A stretch of DNA of 64,000 nucleotides from Morinoia aosen (Eukaryota > Arthropoda > Malacostraca > Amphipoda > Talitridae), in the NCBI GenBank assembly GCA_030386875.1, contig CM059569.1:39905842-39969841 (forward strand), written 5' to 3'. The notes under the pieces are model-generated. The model had not been told where the DNA came from, ran no database searches, and saw nothing but the letters and a program-made list of their open reading frames with translations. Below, piece after piece: positions 1 through 10,855 of the stretch. Position 1 is the first letter of the stretch. Each line of letters opens with the position of its first letter. Position numbers and translations under genes: made by a program.

Positions 1-2560
1 CATTAACATTGAGGACGTCATATGACAAAGTTCTCCAGTAATTTCAATTTAATGTGGAGCGTATATCAATGAAGCTCAAAATTTGTAATTCATCGTGAAT
101 TCCTGTAACATATTGTTGAGATAATTATCCTTTAATATACTCATGACGTTCTCCTCATTGAGAAATACTTTGATGGACATAAAATATAATTCTTTATTTA
201 GATCGTAATTTTAAGTCAAAGTTTTATGTATGTAAATTGCAAAATTTTAATTAAAACTATTACATTTTTACGTTACTTCGCATCATATGTTTAAGATATT
301 ACATCAAAACTTGAGCGTTTAAACATTTACCTTAAGCTCCCAGTTTATCTCTTAAGTTTCTCAACAGAATAGCAGAGCAATTCAAAGTCTACCACAGCAA
401 GAAGCAGTGCCTGAGTTCAGTCTCGTGGTTTCGAGCGACAGGGCAGAGCTGAGATTAATGACCAGGCGAGGGGAGAAGGATATTTGTAAACAAAGTGAGC
501 AGCTAGCACCAGAGAATCACACTTGCTACCCAGTGAGTCTTGAACATTTCGTCCTACATTCTGTTACTCCATAACTTCACGTCCGACATACCAACATTCA
601 AATATAGAAGCAGACGTTCATTACATGATGGAAAAATGCATTGAAATTGTAATTTTGACACGGGCATCAAATGAAATAAAGTTTGCAATAAATTTAGCAT
701 TACAACATATACGATAATTACATGAAATGAGAATGTGCAAAGTTCTATTCGTAGTTACGCGAAAACATCATTCCGATTGATTGAACTTTACTCTAAATGA
801 ATTTTCTTTAGCGTATACATACGATAGATTAAGTAGATAATTTACTGAATAATTCATTTACAAAGTCGAATTCAAGGAGAGTTTCATATTAGTATTTATT
901 TTCATTTGTATAATATGGGATTTGGATTCCGAATTTAGATTTGAATGGCATAAGTTAAGGGAAATGTGATTCGAAGCGTCTGTCGTTATCGAAGCTGCCT
1001 AGGCTTCTCTCAAACAAAATGCGAATGATGAAATTTATACAGTATCATTTTATAATTTTTACAAAAATCATTGAAGCACAGTTTAAATGAATAGTATAAT
1101 AAATTGAATGGCACGATATTAAATTTATATTAAGTAATTAAATGGCTTTAGATAAAATAATCGAATTATCGAATTCTAACTATTTATTCAAACGGTTTGA
1201 CATATTAAAGTTATGATCAATGGACATATACTAATGGTTGATACATGAATTAAATTTTAATTAGCTACCAAGGCAAGGTTCACACGTACATAGGAAATAA
1301 TAAATGCAAAGAAATACATCTATAATATAAAGTTACATGAAATACATGATAAAATTTCGGTTAAAATCATCCTAACGTACACTCTGAATGAAACGGGTTT
1401 AGTTTATTATGGAGATAGAAGTTATCGAATCTGCCAAGAGGTTAAAAGGTTTCTGTTAATTTTTTTTTTCGTAGGCTCGAGCTTTAATTACTTCGGAGGA
1501 ATGGGTAAGGGAAATTTAACTCTTATTACAAAGAATAAAAGATCCCCCACCGCTAGCCGCCATTTGTCGTGACCCTCTCGTTTCCGGCATTATTAGTCGT
1601 TATTTCTTTCCGTTGCTTTCATTTCTTTTGATAACCGTCGTGACTTAAGGCCACATTATTCTATTTTGTCAATAAGATCAATTGAGACCTTTCAACGTCT
1701 CCAATATAATTAGTAATTTACGTTATTTAATAAACAATTAATATGGTAGCGGGTTAACCTTTTCTCTATGACAGAAACGATAATTCTTTTCTTATTAAAG
1801 GGGAAATTCACGAGGCATTGACATCACTATTTATTCCCTAATCTTGACACAGAAATAATCAAAATGGGTCTAACGCACCTAGTCACATTTGTTAAAACAT
1901 CGGATGTACGCTGAATGTTCCTATGAATTACCTATTGCACAGAGGCAAGAAATGAGGATGCATTAGAGCGGATAAGTGTTATAGGACAATATGAATGGGA
2001 CTTATCTTATAATTCCAGGAAAGTGGCTGATATGCGTTCCGTGACAACCAATAATTTATAGTTTACGTTACTGGATGATGTATGCGAATTCACTTGAATA
2101 TAAATTGTTCAATAAAGACAAAGCCCTGGCCAGCCCCAAGCTGGGGACCGGCCCCGGCACGACGTGTTTTCAGGTCTTAACTCAGCGGTTGCCACGGTCC
2201 GACTGACTCTTTTCAAACGTAACGCTCTTGGCGATGCGAACATTTGAGATGCTAACTAGTAATAACGGCATCACAAGATTGGTATATGAATGGAAGATAT
2301 TTCCCCGATTAATTTAAATACGCTGCTACTTACTCTTGTTAACATATTTATACTAACAATCCCCGCAAATATTATTAATAAGAAGTAAACATCACATAAG
2401 AGAAATCATTGAAGTTCCTGGCATCTTCTGTTGGGCTGTCGTTGTCCTCGAAGTCCAAGCGGAGATTCTTCCCGAACGTATAGACGATTTGAAAGAATAG
2501 GCGATTTGAAGTGCTCCCACGTTGATACTCAGACTTAATATTGTTTGGTCTTTTAGAACC
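1..2560. other. AT-rich non-coding DNA; contains a diverged copy of the 58.2-kb segment
   Basis: No coding region is supported here. Positions about 1490-1740 align by eye with about 58250-58510. Shared blocks include GATCC(C/G)CCACCGCT, a CCAT(T/A)TGT(C/T)GTGA block, a TTCTATTTTGT block and a GATTGAGAC(C/T)TTTCAA block, all in the same order. The two segments are therefore diverged copies of one dispersed repeat, probably part of the same LTR-like element discussed at 54-60 kb. A minus-strand frame at about 2375-2535 is open for roughly 50 codons and might be a further exon of the MULE gene to its right, but I see no family motif in it. Confidence 0.5.
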
Positions 2561-2614
2561 ATTTAAGAATACGTTATTGGCCAGATAACGATTCCAGATT
2601 CTTAGCGATGTTCC

Positions 2615-2970
2615 TTACACAGTCATGCGGAGAAGCATGACAGTGCATTTGGGATGTCTGCGTGAGAGGTCTGAACTCAGAAACTCATTCCAAGTTTTGT
2701 CAAAAGCTTCTTTTGACTGAGAGTAAACCAGTTTCTTCAGAATGAGTATCAAAGGTTTTCTCTGATCCAATTTAACATCGTGCTTGGTGAGCCAAAGCCA
2801 GCGCCACGCAGCTTGAAGGACGTGGAACACGCAGAGAAACAGCTTCGCATTTGGCCATACTTCACTTAATGCTCCTCTCTCTGCTTCACTGTCATCCGTA
2901 ACAATGCACTCAGGTTGGCGTCTTCCAAAAAATCCTGACGCTCCTAGTTCTTCTTGCAGCAGTCGAAAAC
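2615..2970 (-). CDS. MULE-type transposase exon with second catalytic motif
   Basis: The acceptor (TTTTGATTACAG) is followed by FRLLQEELG, in phase with the preceding exon to give KGFRLLQEELG. The exon carries the second acidic motif VTDDSEAERGAL and the LFLCVFHVLQAAWRWLW helix with the C-x2-H motif of MULE transposases. It ends at TAA (2617-2615) soon after LLRMTV. Family proteins continue well beyond this point, so either a donor near the end is used or the gene is truncated here. Confidence 0.75.
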
Positions 2971-3251
2971 CTGTAATCAAAATAGTTATTGTTTATCAGC
3001 ACATGTGTAATAATACATGTCGTTGACAAGAAACAGTTATAAAAAGCTTTACATTTCTTGTAAAGCCTTTTGGAGATATGACATTATATATAAAAGATGT
3101 CTAAAAGGTAATAAATCATATATGTTAGCAATACTATTTAAATTAAAAGTATTGTAATTTCTATTTCATGCGTATTTTTCTATCTGAATTAACATGGTTC
3201 AGACAACGATCATCGAAATATGCCAACGTATAGTTATAAACATGTAAGTAT

Positions 3252-3613
3252 TGTTATTATTATTATATAAGAAAGTTTTAGCCTCCCTTAACCACGACAA
3301 AGATGTTCCAAGAGAGGAAAGAGGAAGGCACCATTTAGTATGGAGTTGAGGGAGCGTGGAATCTATGCACAAGGTGCACAGAAACAGTAAGCTAGGAAAG
3401 AAGTTCATGAAACAAGAAAAAAGTTGAAGAAGAAAGTAGTAGGTGCTGAAAAACAGGACAGCAGTGAACCGAAAAAAGATGGTCCGTAACAAAACAAAAA
3501 CCTATTTTATTACAACAAAAAGGAAGCCTACCTAACCTTTAGCTCGGGCCCACACATGGTTCCCCTGGGAGCACTAATTCCCATAGATACAATAGTTGTA
3601 TCCCCCTGAGGGG
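3252..3613 (-). mobile_element. SINE-like retroposon copy A, inside MULE intron
   Basis: A roughly 360-bp repeat is flanked by imperfect 14-bp direct repeats (AAACATG(T/G)AAGTAT at 3238-3251 and 3614-3627), a retroposition signature. Reading on the minus strand, the 5' end is the CCCCTCAGGGGGATACAA block and the 3' tail is an ATA/ATAA run. Diverged or truncated copies occur at 4995, 10856, 19572, 19757, 20140, 20485 and 21955, and head fragments at 27430 and 28250. A tRNA-derived head is plausible but not shown. Confidence 0.65.
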
Positions 3614-3698
3614 AAACATGGAAGTATAGAATTAGTGGTTTCTATTTCGTTATAGTCTCTTTGTTTGTCAACAACATCAACAACAACAAGTTTATTAC

Positions 3699-3818
3699 CT
3701 TTAATATAATCCTCTTTAGTTTGTGTGGAAGTAATAATGACTCCTAAAGGTAAACCTCCAGCAGGACTTGCGCAAACAAGGATTGTCAACGAGCAATTTG
3801 TTTGATCGACATGACTCG
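3699..3818 (-). CDS. MULE-type transposase exon 3, 3' half
   Basis: After the duplicated CGAGTCAT the frame resumes as VDQTNCSLTILVCASPAG followed by GLPLGVIITSTQTKEDYIK. This is the well-conserved stretch that follows the first catalytic Asp in this family. It ends at a donor (AAAG|GTAATAAA) with the GT at 3698-3697. Removing the insert and one copy of the 8-bp duplication leaves the reading frame unbroken across the junction. Confidence 0.75.
3811..3818 (+). repeat. 8-bp target-site duplication, left copy (ATGACTCG)
   Basis: Identical to 10187-10194 and immediately outside the CAGGG terminus; it belongs to the MULE exon coding sequence. Confidence 0.9.
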
Positions 3819-3841
3819 CAGGGTTGCGGAGTCGGTGGAAT

Positions 3842-4125
3842 AAATTTGCGACTCCGACTCCGACTCCGACTCCACCTTTCCAGAATTTGGCGACTCCGAC
3901 TCCGACTCCGACTCCACCTTTTCAGAATTCGGCGACTCCGACTCCGACTCCGACTCCACCTTTTCAGAATTGCGCGACTCCGACTCCGACTCCGACTCCA
4001 CCTTTTCAGAATTTGGCGACTCCGACTCCGACTCCGACTCCATTTCTCCAGAATTTGGCGACTCCAACACCGAATCCGCCTATTCACAATTTTGTGACTC
4101 CAACTTCACCTATTCATAATTTATA
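3842..4125 (+). repeat. Left subterminal GACTCC minisatellite of the hAT element
   Basis: About six copies of a roughly 42-bp unit, each made of four GACTCC hexamers followed by an ACCTTTTCAGAATT-like spacer, decaying rightward. The long frames here (TPTPTP, RLRLRL, SESESE types) follow from the hexamer period. The right end of the element carries similar units in the same orientation. Confidence 0.85.
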
Positions 4126-4499
4126 AGATGAATAGTTTATTTTTCAACTAGTGTACACAGACCGTCAAAAATGACAAGATTCAATACCTTTCTTCAACAA
4201 ATTTTCGTTTGAGTGGAGTTTCCATGCTCTCAGCTTATTCCAAAGGTAACATAATTTTCTTATAAGAGTAATAAACACTCAGAACACAGCATTTTTGAGC
4301 CGCAAGAGAAGTAGTTATAGCTTGGATACGTGTCGTATCCAAGATACAGAAATTCAGGATTACTGAAAGCAACTGCGAACTTGTGTATGTATATTTTAAA
4401 ATGCAATACAGTACATTGCAATACAGTATATTGTAATATACAATATAGCATATTGTAATATGCAATACCCCCGCCGAACTCGGTATTCACGATACAAAC

Positions 4500-4512
4500 T
4501 CGAGTATATAAG
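4500..4512 (+). promoter_or_regulatory. Possible TATA box inside the hAT element
   Basis: GTATATAAGG lies about 690 bp inside the left terminus, where a transposase promoter could sit. No open coding region follows, so this is only a candidate relic. Confidence 0.2.
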
Positions 4513-4839
4513 GCTCTGGATCGCTCTAATTGTGATGAAAGTGACTTATTATAGACTATTGCACAACGAAAATGAGTGTATTAATTGACAGTGAACTGGA
4601 ACCAAGACGGCCAGTGCTAATTTTTTCCTATCAATTATTCTTAACAGGGTGAGACAAAACGTATAAATAAACACACGACAGTCATTCTTAGTAGTTAACG
4701 GTTGCTGGTGTTGAAACCTGTGCATATGTTCATTATATTCTTTATTAGCGAACGAATTTTAAATTGACTACAGATTGTTAATAATCAAGATACTAGTGTA
4801 CATGATTGGTCAAAAATGACGGGATCTAATGGTATCATT

Positions 4840-4995
4840 TTGAAAAAATCTCAAGATAAAAATGGCAGACAAATTTATCCATTGTAATAGTACCCGCGAT
4901 TAAAATACAGTATTCTCGTACTTGTGCACAGGTAAAACTCGTATCACAGATACGGTCATTAAGCATTTTAAAAAACGTCACAAACGCACACAACA
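4840..4995 (-). repeat. Inverted duplication inside the hAT element, left arm
   Basis: Read on the minus strand this segment contains AATGACCGTATCTGTGAT and TTTTAATCGCGGGTACTATT, matching the plus strand at about 7510-7640 in the same order with scattered differences. The element thus holds an internal inverted duplication whose arms are now about 2.5 kb apart. Confidence 0.65.
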
Positions 4996-5350
4996 TTATT
5001 ATTATATTATATAAGAAAGTTTTAGCCTCCCTTAATTGCACGACAAAGACGTTCTATGAGAGGAAGGAGGAAGGCCCCATTTAGTTGAGGGAATGCGGAA
5101 TCTATGTACAAGGTGCACAGAAACAGGAAGCTAAGAAATAAGTTCATGAAACAAGAAAAAATTGAAGAAGAAAGTAGTAGGTGCTGGAAAACAGGACAGC
5201 AGTGAACCGAAAAAAGATGGTCCGTAACAAAACAAAAACCTATTCTATTTCAACAAAAGGAAGCCTACCTATTTTTTAGCTCAGGCCCGCACATAGTACC
5301 CCTGGGAGCGCTAATTCCCATAGATACAATACCTGTATCCCCCTGAGGGG
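4995..5350 (-). mobile_element. SINE-like retroposon copy B, nested in the hAT element
   Basis: A 356-bp copy closely related to copy A, bounded by an 11-bp perfect direct repeat ACGCACACAAC (4984-4994 and 5351-5361). The tail is ATA/ATT-rich at the low-coordinate side and the CCCCTCAGGGGGATACA head is at 5350, so it is on the minus strand. The perfect duplication shows a fairly recent retroposition into the hAT element. Confidence 0.75.
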
Positions 5351-5688
5351 ACGCACACAACAACCAAGCAAATTGTATAACATAATACCTATCTGAATTG
5401 TAATTTAAATTATTGTTCGCAAAAGGTTTTAAAAAATTTGCCATACCTTTTAAGCATTTAAATGCCTTTGAAATTTAAATGCGATGAGCCGCATTTTCTT
5501 GACAGTTGATTCGATTTTCACGCAATGTTTTTTAGTTATAAATATAAGTGGGCAGATGCCTGGTTTTTCATATTTCGATGGTATTTATGATACTGTCCAA
5601 GCAAGCAGATTCCCATTGTAATGAGATAGGGGAAATTACGCACGAGAACATATACTTATCATTGACGGACACCTGGCTTTTTATTAAA

Positions 5689-6452
5689 TCGGGTGTCCTG
5701 TAAAAATGTCCTCGATTTTTAATTAATTATATCTCAGCTTGAAATTAACACATCTGAATTGCCTTTTTTCACAATGTAGTAAATTTTGTTTCCTTTTCGA
5801 GGAATTTAATTTTTTGAAAATAGGTTGAATAACCACTTTACAATGTCCAATTTACTGAATGGAGTAGAAAAATTAACTGTTCAAAGGAAAAGTTTACAAA
5901 ACAATATTGATATTCTTCGTTATTTTGTAGTTTCCATAAAACTGAACACACAAAAATTTTAAATCATTACCTTATATAACGTTTAAATAAATAAAATAAT
6001 TTTAGTATCCAACGACATACCCTCCATTTCTCTCAAGGCAAGTATTACTTCTAGCCACCATTGAACGAAGAGTTTTACCCATTATTCCACCGTTTTCTAT
6101 CAGTCCTTGAAACACTATTATTGAGAACACTTGAAACTCGAAACCTCTCAGAGGGTTTAAATACTTAGTTGTATGTACGATACATCGTTATGAAATTATT
6201 CTTAACAGTAGGTATTGAAGAATGTAGAAGAACACCAGTTTTGTTTTTAAAACTTTTCCTTTTAACAATTTTTCTACCCCTTTCAGTAAATCGATCATCT
6301 TAAAGTTTATTCAACTGATTTTAAAAAACTTAAATTATTTCGAAAGGAAACAAAATTGACTAAATTGTAAATAAAAGACCATTAAAATATGTTAATTTAA
6401 AGCTGAGATATTATCAATTAAAAAGTCCGTGCTATTTTTGTGGGACACGCAG
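5689..6452 (-). mobile_element. Tc1/mariner-type element with long TIRs, degenerate
   Basis: The two ends are long imperfect inverted repeats of roughly 200 bp. Left TCGGGTGTCC...CTCAGCTTGAAATTAACA matches the complement of the right end CTGCGTGTCC...CTCAGCTTTAAATTAACA, and the match continues through a TTTTGTTTCCTTT block. The centre, read on the minus strand, retains LRSMVARSNTCLERNGG near a stop, resembling the extreme C-terminus of insect IS630/mariner-type transposases. It is nested in the hAT element. Confidence 0.65.
6002..6120 (-). pseudogene. C-terminal transposase remnant (IS630/mariner type)
   Basis: The frame ends TCLERNGGYVVGY-stop at 6002. This matches the usual family ending of an Arg-rich helix, a C(I/L)E motif and a GGH-like turn. 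Only about 35 residues are recognisable; there is no catalytic motif. Confidence 0.4.
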
Positions 6453-7690
6453 TATAGTATTGATTGTTCTTATACAATAAATAGTCAAGTGTCTCCTTTG
6501 AACAAATTAATAAATAGGTTCAGCTATTTCGTGAGCAAAATCTCTCCTATGTTAGTACAATGGAGTTTTAGGATTTAAAACTCAAGGGCAATATTAACTG
6601 CTCGAACATTCATTTCAAATACAGAAGAACTTCAAGGGAACAACAGCAAGTCGATTCCCGAGATGCGCAAAAAGAGAAACCGTACCCAAGTTAGGGGGAT
6701 CTTGAGGATTCCAACAGTGCGCTCAGCAGCGTCCTCTGTAATATTTTTATTATTATATTCCTTTAAAATGGAGACCGAAGATCGTCTTTAACGTAAGGTT
6801 AGTTTTTAAAACGATACTCGCTAAAAATGGAAGACACCCAATGGACGCGGCCGGTCAGCAGCGCGTTACTCCGGTAAAAAAATTTAGAGGCGTTCTGAGT
6901 AGAGAGATACAGTGTTTCAAGATGTCTTGTCGCCGACTAGGTGAACATCGTATCTTATTGTAAAATTGCATATAGCACTAAGATTTTAACAATTAATTGA
7001 CAATTAATTACCTTGAATAATAAGTGCCTATTCAAGAGGCTGCAAAAGCCGGGTCGAGGAGTTCAAGTCGCAGAAAGAGACTGCTTTTTACGCAAGAGGA
7101 ATAAGTTAGAGGTACCAGACCCACTTTTATTAAAATGACGACATGCTGCCCAAGCAGAGCAAGCTCAAAGAAAATTTAATGAGTGAACGCCAGTGCGTCA
7201 CGAGTAATGTTAATTTAAGTGATTTTAGGTTAATGCAGGTCTGGTAGAAGCTCAAACATGCTTAATTATAGAAAGTTAAATTTAAACAAAAAACGAAATG
7301 AAAAGATGTAGCTTCAAAACAAAAAGACGAAGAAAAGAAAATCTACTTTCAACAGTTTCAAATTCTTTTCTGTCAACTATGACAGGCCATCTGAAGGAAA
7401 CTTTTTCTTCCACAAAGCCGGCATCATAAATGCGGAAGGTTTTCAACAGGAAATTTCATTGAACAAACAAATTGGCTGTCCGTCTTTGTTGGTTGGTTTG
7501 TCTCCTTTTCACGCTCTTAAAGATGCTAAATGACTGTATCTGTGATGCGAGTTTCATCAGTGCACTAGTACTAGAATATTTTAATCGCGGGTACTATTGG
7601 GTTGGATATATTTCTTGATGATCCACATCTGGAGAATTCGTATAAAGACAATATTAAATCCCATCATTTATCACGGGTCGAGTACACAAT
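6453..7690. other. hAT interior, no recognisable gene
   Basis: AT-rich sequence with short open frames and one GC-rich patch near 6845-6880. I see no transposase motif, RNA gene or tandem array. Confidence 0.5.
7510..7640 (+). repeat. Inverted duplication inside the hAT element, right arm
   Basis: Plus-strand counterpart of 4840-4995, sharing AATGACTGTATCTGTGAT and TTTTAATCGCGGGTACTATT. A frame open for about 60 codons lies just upstream (about 7345-7530), but I do not recognise it. Confidence 0.6.
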
Positions 7691-7698
7691 TTTATATA

Positions 7699-8327
7699 CT
7701 GAGTGTTTCAGAACACGAGGTACAAAATTGCACACCAAGTAGACAATGGCGAAAAAAACACTTTTAATTCCATGAAATTTTCCCCCAAAAATCGGGGTCG
7801 AAAGATATTAGCTGTTTATTGTTTTCAATGATGAAATTTAATGGCACAATTATTCGTAATTTTTATTTTGAATTCACTTTAAATAATTGTTTAAAATGTG
7901 TTAAACCTACATCAATGCACTTTTCGAATGTTACCCTTACCGACTGCCGGATATTAGGAAACACGTCTGGCATTTAGGTACCTCACCTGCAGCCACTGCA
8001 ATTCTGGCCACAAGATCTTCCTCAGACTCAAGCATAAAGGGTGTAGCATAAACAAGGCTCTTCATGTGTCCCCAAAAATTGAAATCGAGTGGAGTCATGT
8101 CAGGAGATCTAGGAGGTCATGCAACTAGCACATTTCGCCCGATCAACGTAAATTCAAAATAAATATTGCGAGTAGTTTATTCAATAAATTTCACCCGTTA
8201 ACAATAAACTGCTAATATCTCAATGTCTCTTTCTTTGGAAAATTATATAGAAGAAAAAGTTTTTATTTGGATATCTTCTACTTGGTGTGCAATTTTTTGC
8301 CTCTTATTCTGAATCTGAAACACCCTG
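7699..8327 (-). mobile_element. Tc1/mariner-type element, internally deleted, nested in the hAT element
   Basis: Ends are inverted repeats: left CTGAGTGTTTCAGA and right (complement) CAGGGTGTTTCAGA, followed on both arms by AAAATTGCACACCAAGTAGA. Homology of the arms extends inward for about 150-200 bp. Both sides are flanked by TATA (7695-7698 and 8328-8331), consistent with TA-type target duplication. Between the arms is the C-terminal part of a transposase on the minus strand. Confidence 0.8.
7863..8149 (-). pseudogene. Mariner-type transposase C-terminus, broken
   Basis: The minus strand reads LIGRN-VLVA-stop-PPRSPDMTPLDFNFWGHMKSLVYA and onward. PPRSPDxTPLDF-xxWG is the signature around the third catalytic acidic residue of insect mariner/IS630 transposases. 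Two lesions are visible: TGA where the family has Trp just before PPRSPD, and a one-base frameshift near 7965 after which the C-terminal FEKCIDVGLTHFKQLFK frame continues to TAA at 7863. The N-terminal DNA-binding region and first catalytic Asp are absent. Confidence 0.75.
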
Positions 8328-8331
8328 TATA

Positions 8332-9946
8332 TTACTGACAAGTGTTTTCTGAGTAGGTAATATTGGCATTGTCTACACTGAGAAGCATAGATATGTATCA
8401 ACAGTTTTTTATTACTAAGTATACACTAATTCAGTGAAATTATAATAGTTAATTCAATGACTATGCTTCAAATCCCCAAAATTATGATATACGTGTAGAT
8501 TAGGTAGGCCAAATTTGCACACTGCCTTTTCTTCTTTGTATCTACACTATGCAGGGTAACAATGCAGAAAAGGTGTCATATTATTGCTCAACACTATGTT
8601 ACATTTCGGCTATAATAAGCAAAAGTTGTTCTGCTTTCATTGCAGGGGCAGGACGTTTTCGGAAAGTTCTTTTTACGAATAAAAGTCACTTCTAGCTTCT
8701 TTGCGTGTATTATGATACTATCTCTTATTTTCGTCTAACTTTTTACTTTGTATTGGACACTTTGTTATTTTAATAAACGCCCAGGTTCTTCTCATTTCGT
8801 GTTTTTTGGAGCAATTTGAAACGTTTCCAGCAAGAGAATTTGTGCTATCGCATAAATGCAAAAACCATTGCAGCTGAGATAGTGCATTGTTTTCAGTTAC
8901 AATGTGTGTGTGACTGTAAGTGAAGTTTTTGCTGGTGTGTGTAATTATTTTCATTGCAGCTCGTTTACATAGTATTTTAATTTTTTCAAGTGTCTCAATG
9001 CCGATATAGATAACCTTACAACATTTCCAAATCTTCCTTTACCAGAATTAATTAATTATATAATGCTACAAAACGAATACTATTTCAGTTTTTAAAAATG
9101 TATCAACATAATTATAAAAATTCTCCATTTCAGCGTATACTTGCTTAGAAACTGGGGAGTGATACGAAGATAAAAATTAAACATGATGATGATATAGTGA
9201 AATACAATATAACTCTGAAAGAACCAAATTACATTCAAGGAATAATTTGAGAAATGAGCAGAAATTTTCATTGTTAATACATGTTAACTTGACTTAAAAA
9301 CACGGAAGCCATATCAATTTTGATAACATGACTTGAAAACTAGAAGCCTTTGTGCACTAGACCATAGCTTCAGGTTTCAGCAAAGACTACTCATTGGCAA
9401 TGAATCATAACCAAAAGACTAGAAATGTTTAAGATCATTATCAATTAATGCAACATTTTGAGCATACAGAGTTACCACTCTTTATGTGAGTACAATGTAT
9501 TGCATCAGCTGAAATGTTCTACAAGTAACTTGCAACACATTTACTACTATTTTCCAGTTCTTATGTATTAATTGAAGAAAAAATGAACAAAACAGAAATA
9601 TACAGAATGAATTTGCGATGCTTTCAATTACTAATTCCTGCTTTTAACTACAAAATGTACATTAATGCTGGGAACAAAAATTATACTTAGCACTCGTAGG
9701 TTTCTCATATATATATATCTGTGCAAACCCTCAATGACTAGATAACATGACCGTATTAGGTGATAGGAATAAATACGCTGTTTCATACTTAGAACAAAAC
9801 AATCAACAAAAACATTGCGTATTTTTTAGATTTTTCAGCAAAGCATTCTAACTCTGTTGTGGTTTACTTTTAGTTTTAAAGAATTATAGATAATTTTTAG
9901 CAAAAATTAGAATCGAAGACACCAAAAAATAGCGACTCCAACCACG
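8332..9946. other. hAT interior right part, no recognisable gene
   Basis: AT-rich DNA. A 78-residue minus-strand frame at 8718-8954 matches no family I know. Nothing else stands out besides a short TA run near 9710. Confidence 0.5.
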
Positions 9947-10169
9947 ACTCTACCACATCCGAATGAACGACTCCGACTCCGACTCCGACTCCACCGCATT
10001 CGGAAAAGCGACTCCGACTCCGACTCCGACTCCATCACACATCAGAGTAGCGACTCCGACTCCGACTCCGACTCCACCACACTTCAGAGAAGCGACTCCG
10101 ACTCCGACTCCGACTCCACCCTAAAACATCCGACTCCGGCGACTCCGACTCCCGACTCCGACTCCGACT
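9947..10169 (+). repeat. Right subterminal GACTCC minisatellite of the hAT element
   Basis: About four units of 41-42 bp, each with four GACTCC hexamers and a short variable spacer (for example ACCGCATTCGGAAAAG), then continuous hexamers into the right TIR. The hexamers read GACTCC on the plus strand, as at the left end. Confidence 0.85.
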
Positions 10170-10186
10170 CCGACTCCGCAACCCTG

Positions 10187-10194
10187 ATGACTCG
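10187..10194 (+). repeat. 8-bp target-site duplication, right copy (ATGACTCG)
   Basis: Matches 3811-3818 and abuts the CCCTG terminus of the hAT element. Confidence 0.9.
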
Positions 10195-10506
10195 TAGTGT
10201 CGACAAACATAACTTCACTCGATGATTTCATTTCTCTGTGAACTCGTAACATAAATTCGGTAACAAGTACAACAACAATCCCCTTCTCGTTTTGTTCGCA
10301 CGCAATTTCATGCTGTGGCATACGTTTCTGAACGTTTCGAATGGCCTCCACAACAGAAATGTCATCATAACCGCCGTGATGTGCTTCCATCCAACGAGCA
10401 CGGAGGTTCTTCACAGTACTGAGGGTTGGGTTGACGCGTTTGTCAGCTATGAGCGTGATGTCGTCTTGTAGCTCGTGCTTCAGCTGGTAGTGTCGCAGAG
10501 CAGAAG
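10187..10506 (-). CDS. MULE-type transposase exon 3, 5' half (cut by hAT element)
   Basis: The exon opens after an acceptor (GTAAGCAG) and joins exon 2 in phase, giving FEQ-ASALRHYQLKHELQ. It continues through a linker to the start of the DDE-type domain, ending VMFVDTTSH, where D is the likely first catalytic Asp. The frame then runs directly into the hAT terminus at 10186. The last eight bases (10194-10187 on the minus strand, CGAGTCAT) are the target-site duplication repeated at 3818-3811. The exon continues at 3810. Confidence 0.7.
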
Positions 10507-10855
10507 CTGCTTACATACCTGTTGAGACATTTAGCGCATTTTAAATTTTTATAAACACACACACACCCACTCACCTAGTTATATATGTATATATTAGGGT
10601 GCCCCAAGAAACCGAAATGAATCGAACACACTCCAGCCCTTGTTGCCCTTGTTTCCTCTCGAGACCAGTTTAAACAAGAAAATTTTCAGCTTCCTATCTC
10701 GTCTTTTACTGGTCACACATTTCATTCAGTTTTCTGCTGGGCGCCAGGTTGTGCAGCGGTCACTGATATAGCGTGCAGCGGTCAATGTTGTTTTACGGAC
10801 ATTAGGTGAGCTCTATTTTACAATAACAAATATTTATATTGTTTCATGAACTTAT

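Larger units (their letters stand above)
3819..10186. mobile_element. hAT-superfamily element, probably non-autonomous, with nested insertions
   Basis: The element has perfect 17-bp terminal inverted repeats, CAGGGTTGCGGAGTCGG at 3819-3835 and its complement at 10170-10186. It is flanked by an identical 8-bp direct repeat, ATGACTCG, at 3811-3818 and 10187-10194. An 8-bp TSD and CAGGG termini are hallmarks of hAT elements. It lies within an exon of the MULE gene. The interior is AT-rich; I recognise no hAT transposase (no RW or dimerisation motif). Nested inside are a SINE, two Tc1/mariner-type elements and an inverted duplication. Allowing for these insertions the original element was about 4.6 kb, long enough to have once carried a transposase. 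Confidence 0.88.

Noticed and set aside
3716..4126. Ser-Arg or Thr-Pro repeat proteins near 3.8-4.1 kb
   Set aside because: These are the GACTCC subterminal repeats of the hAT element.
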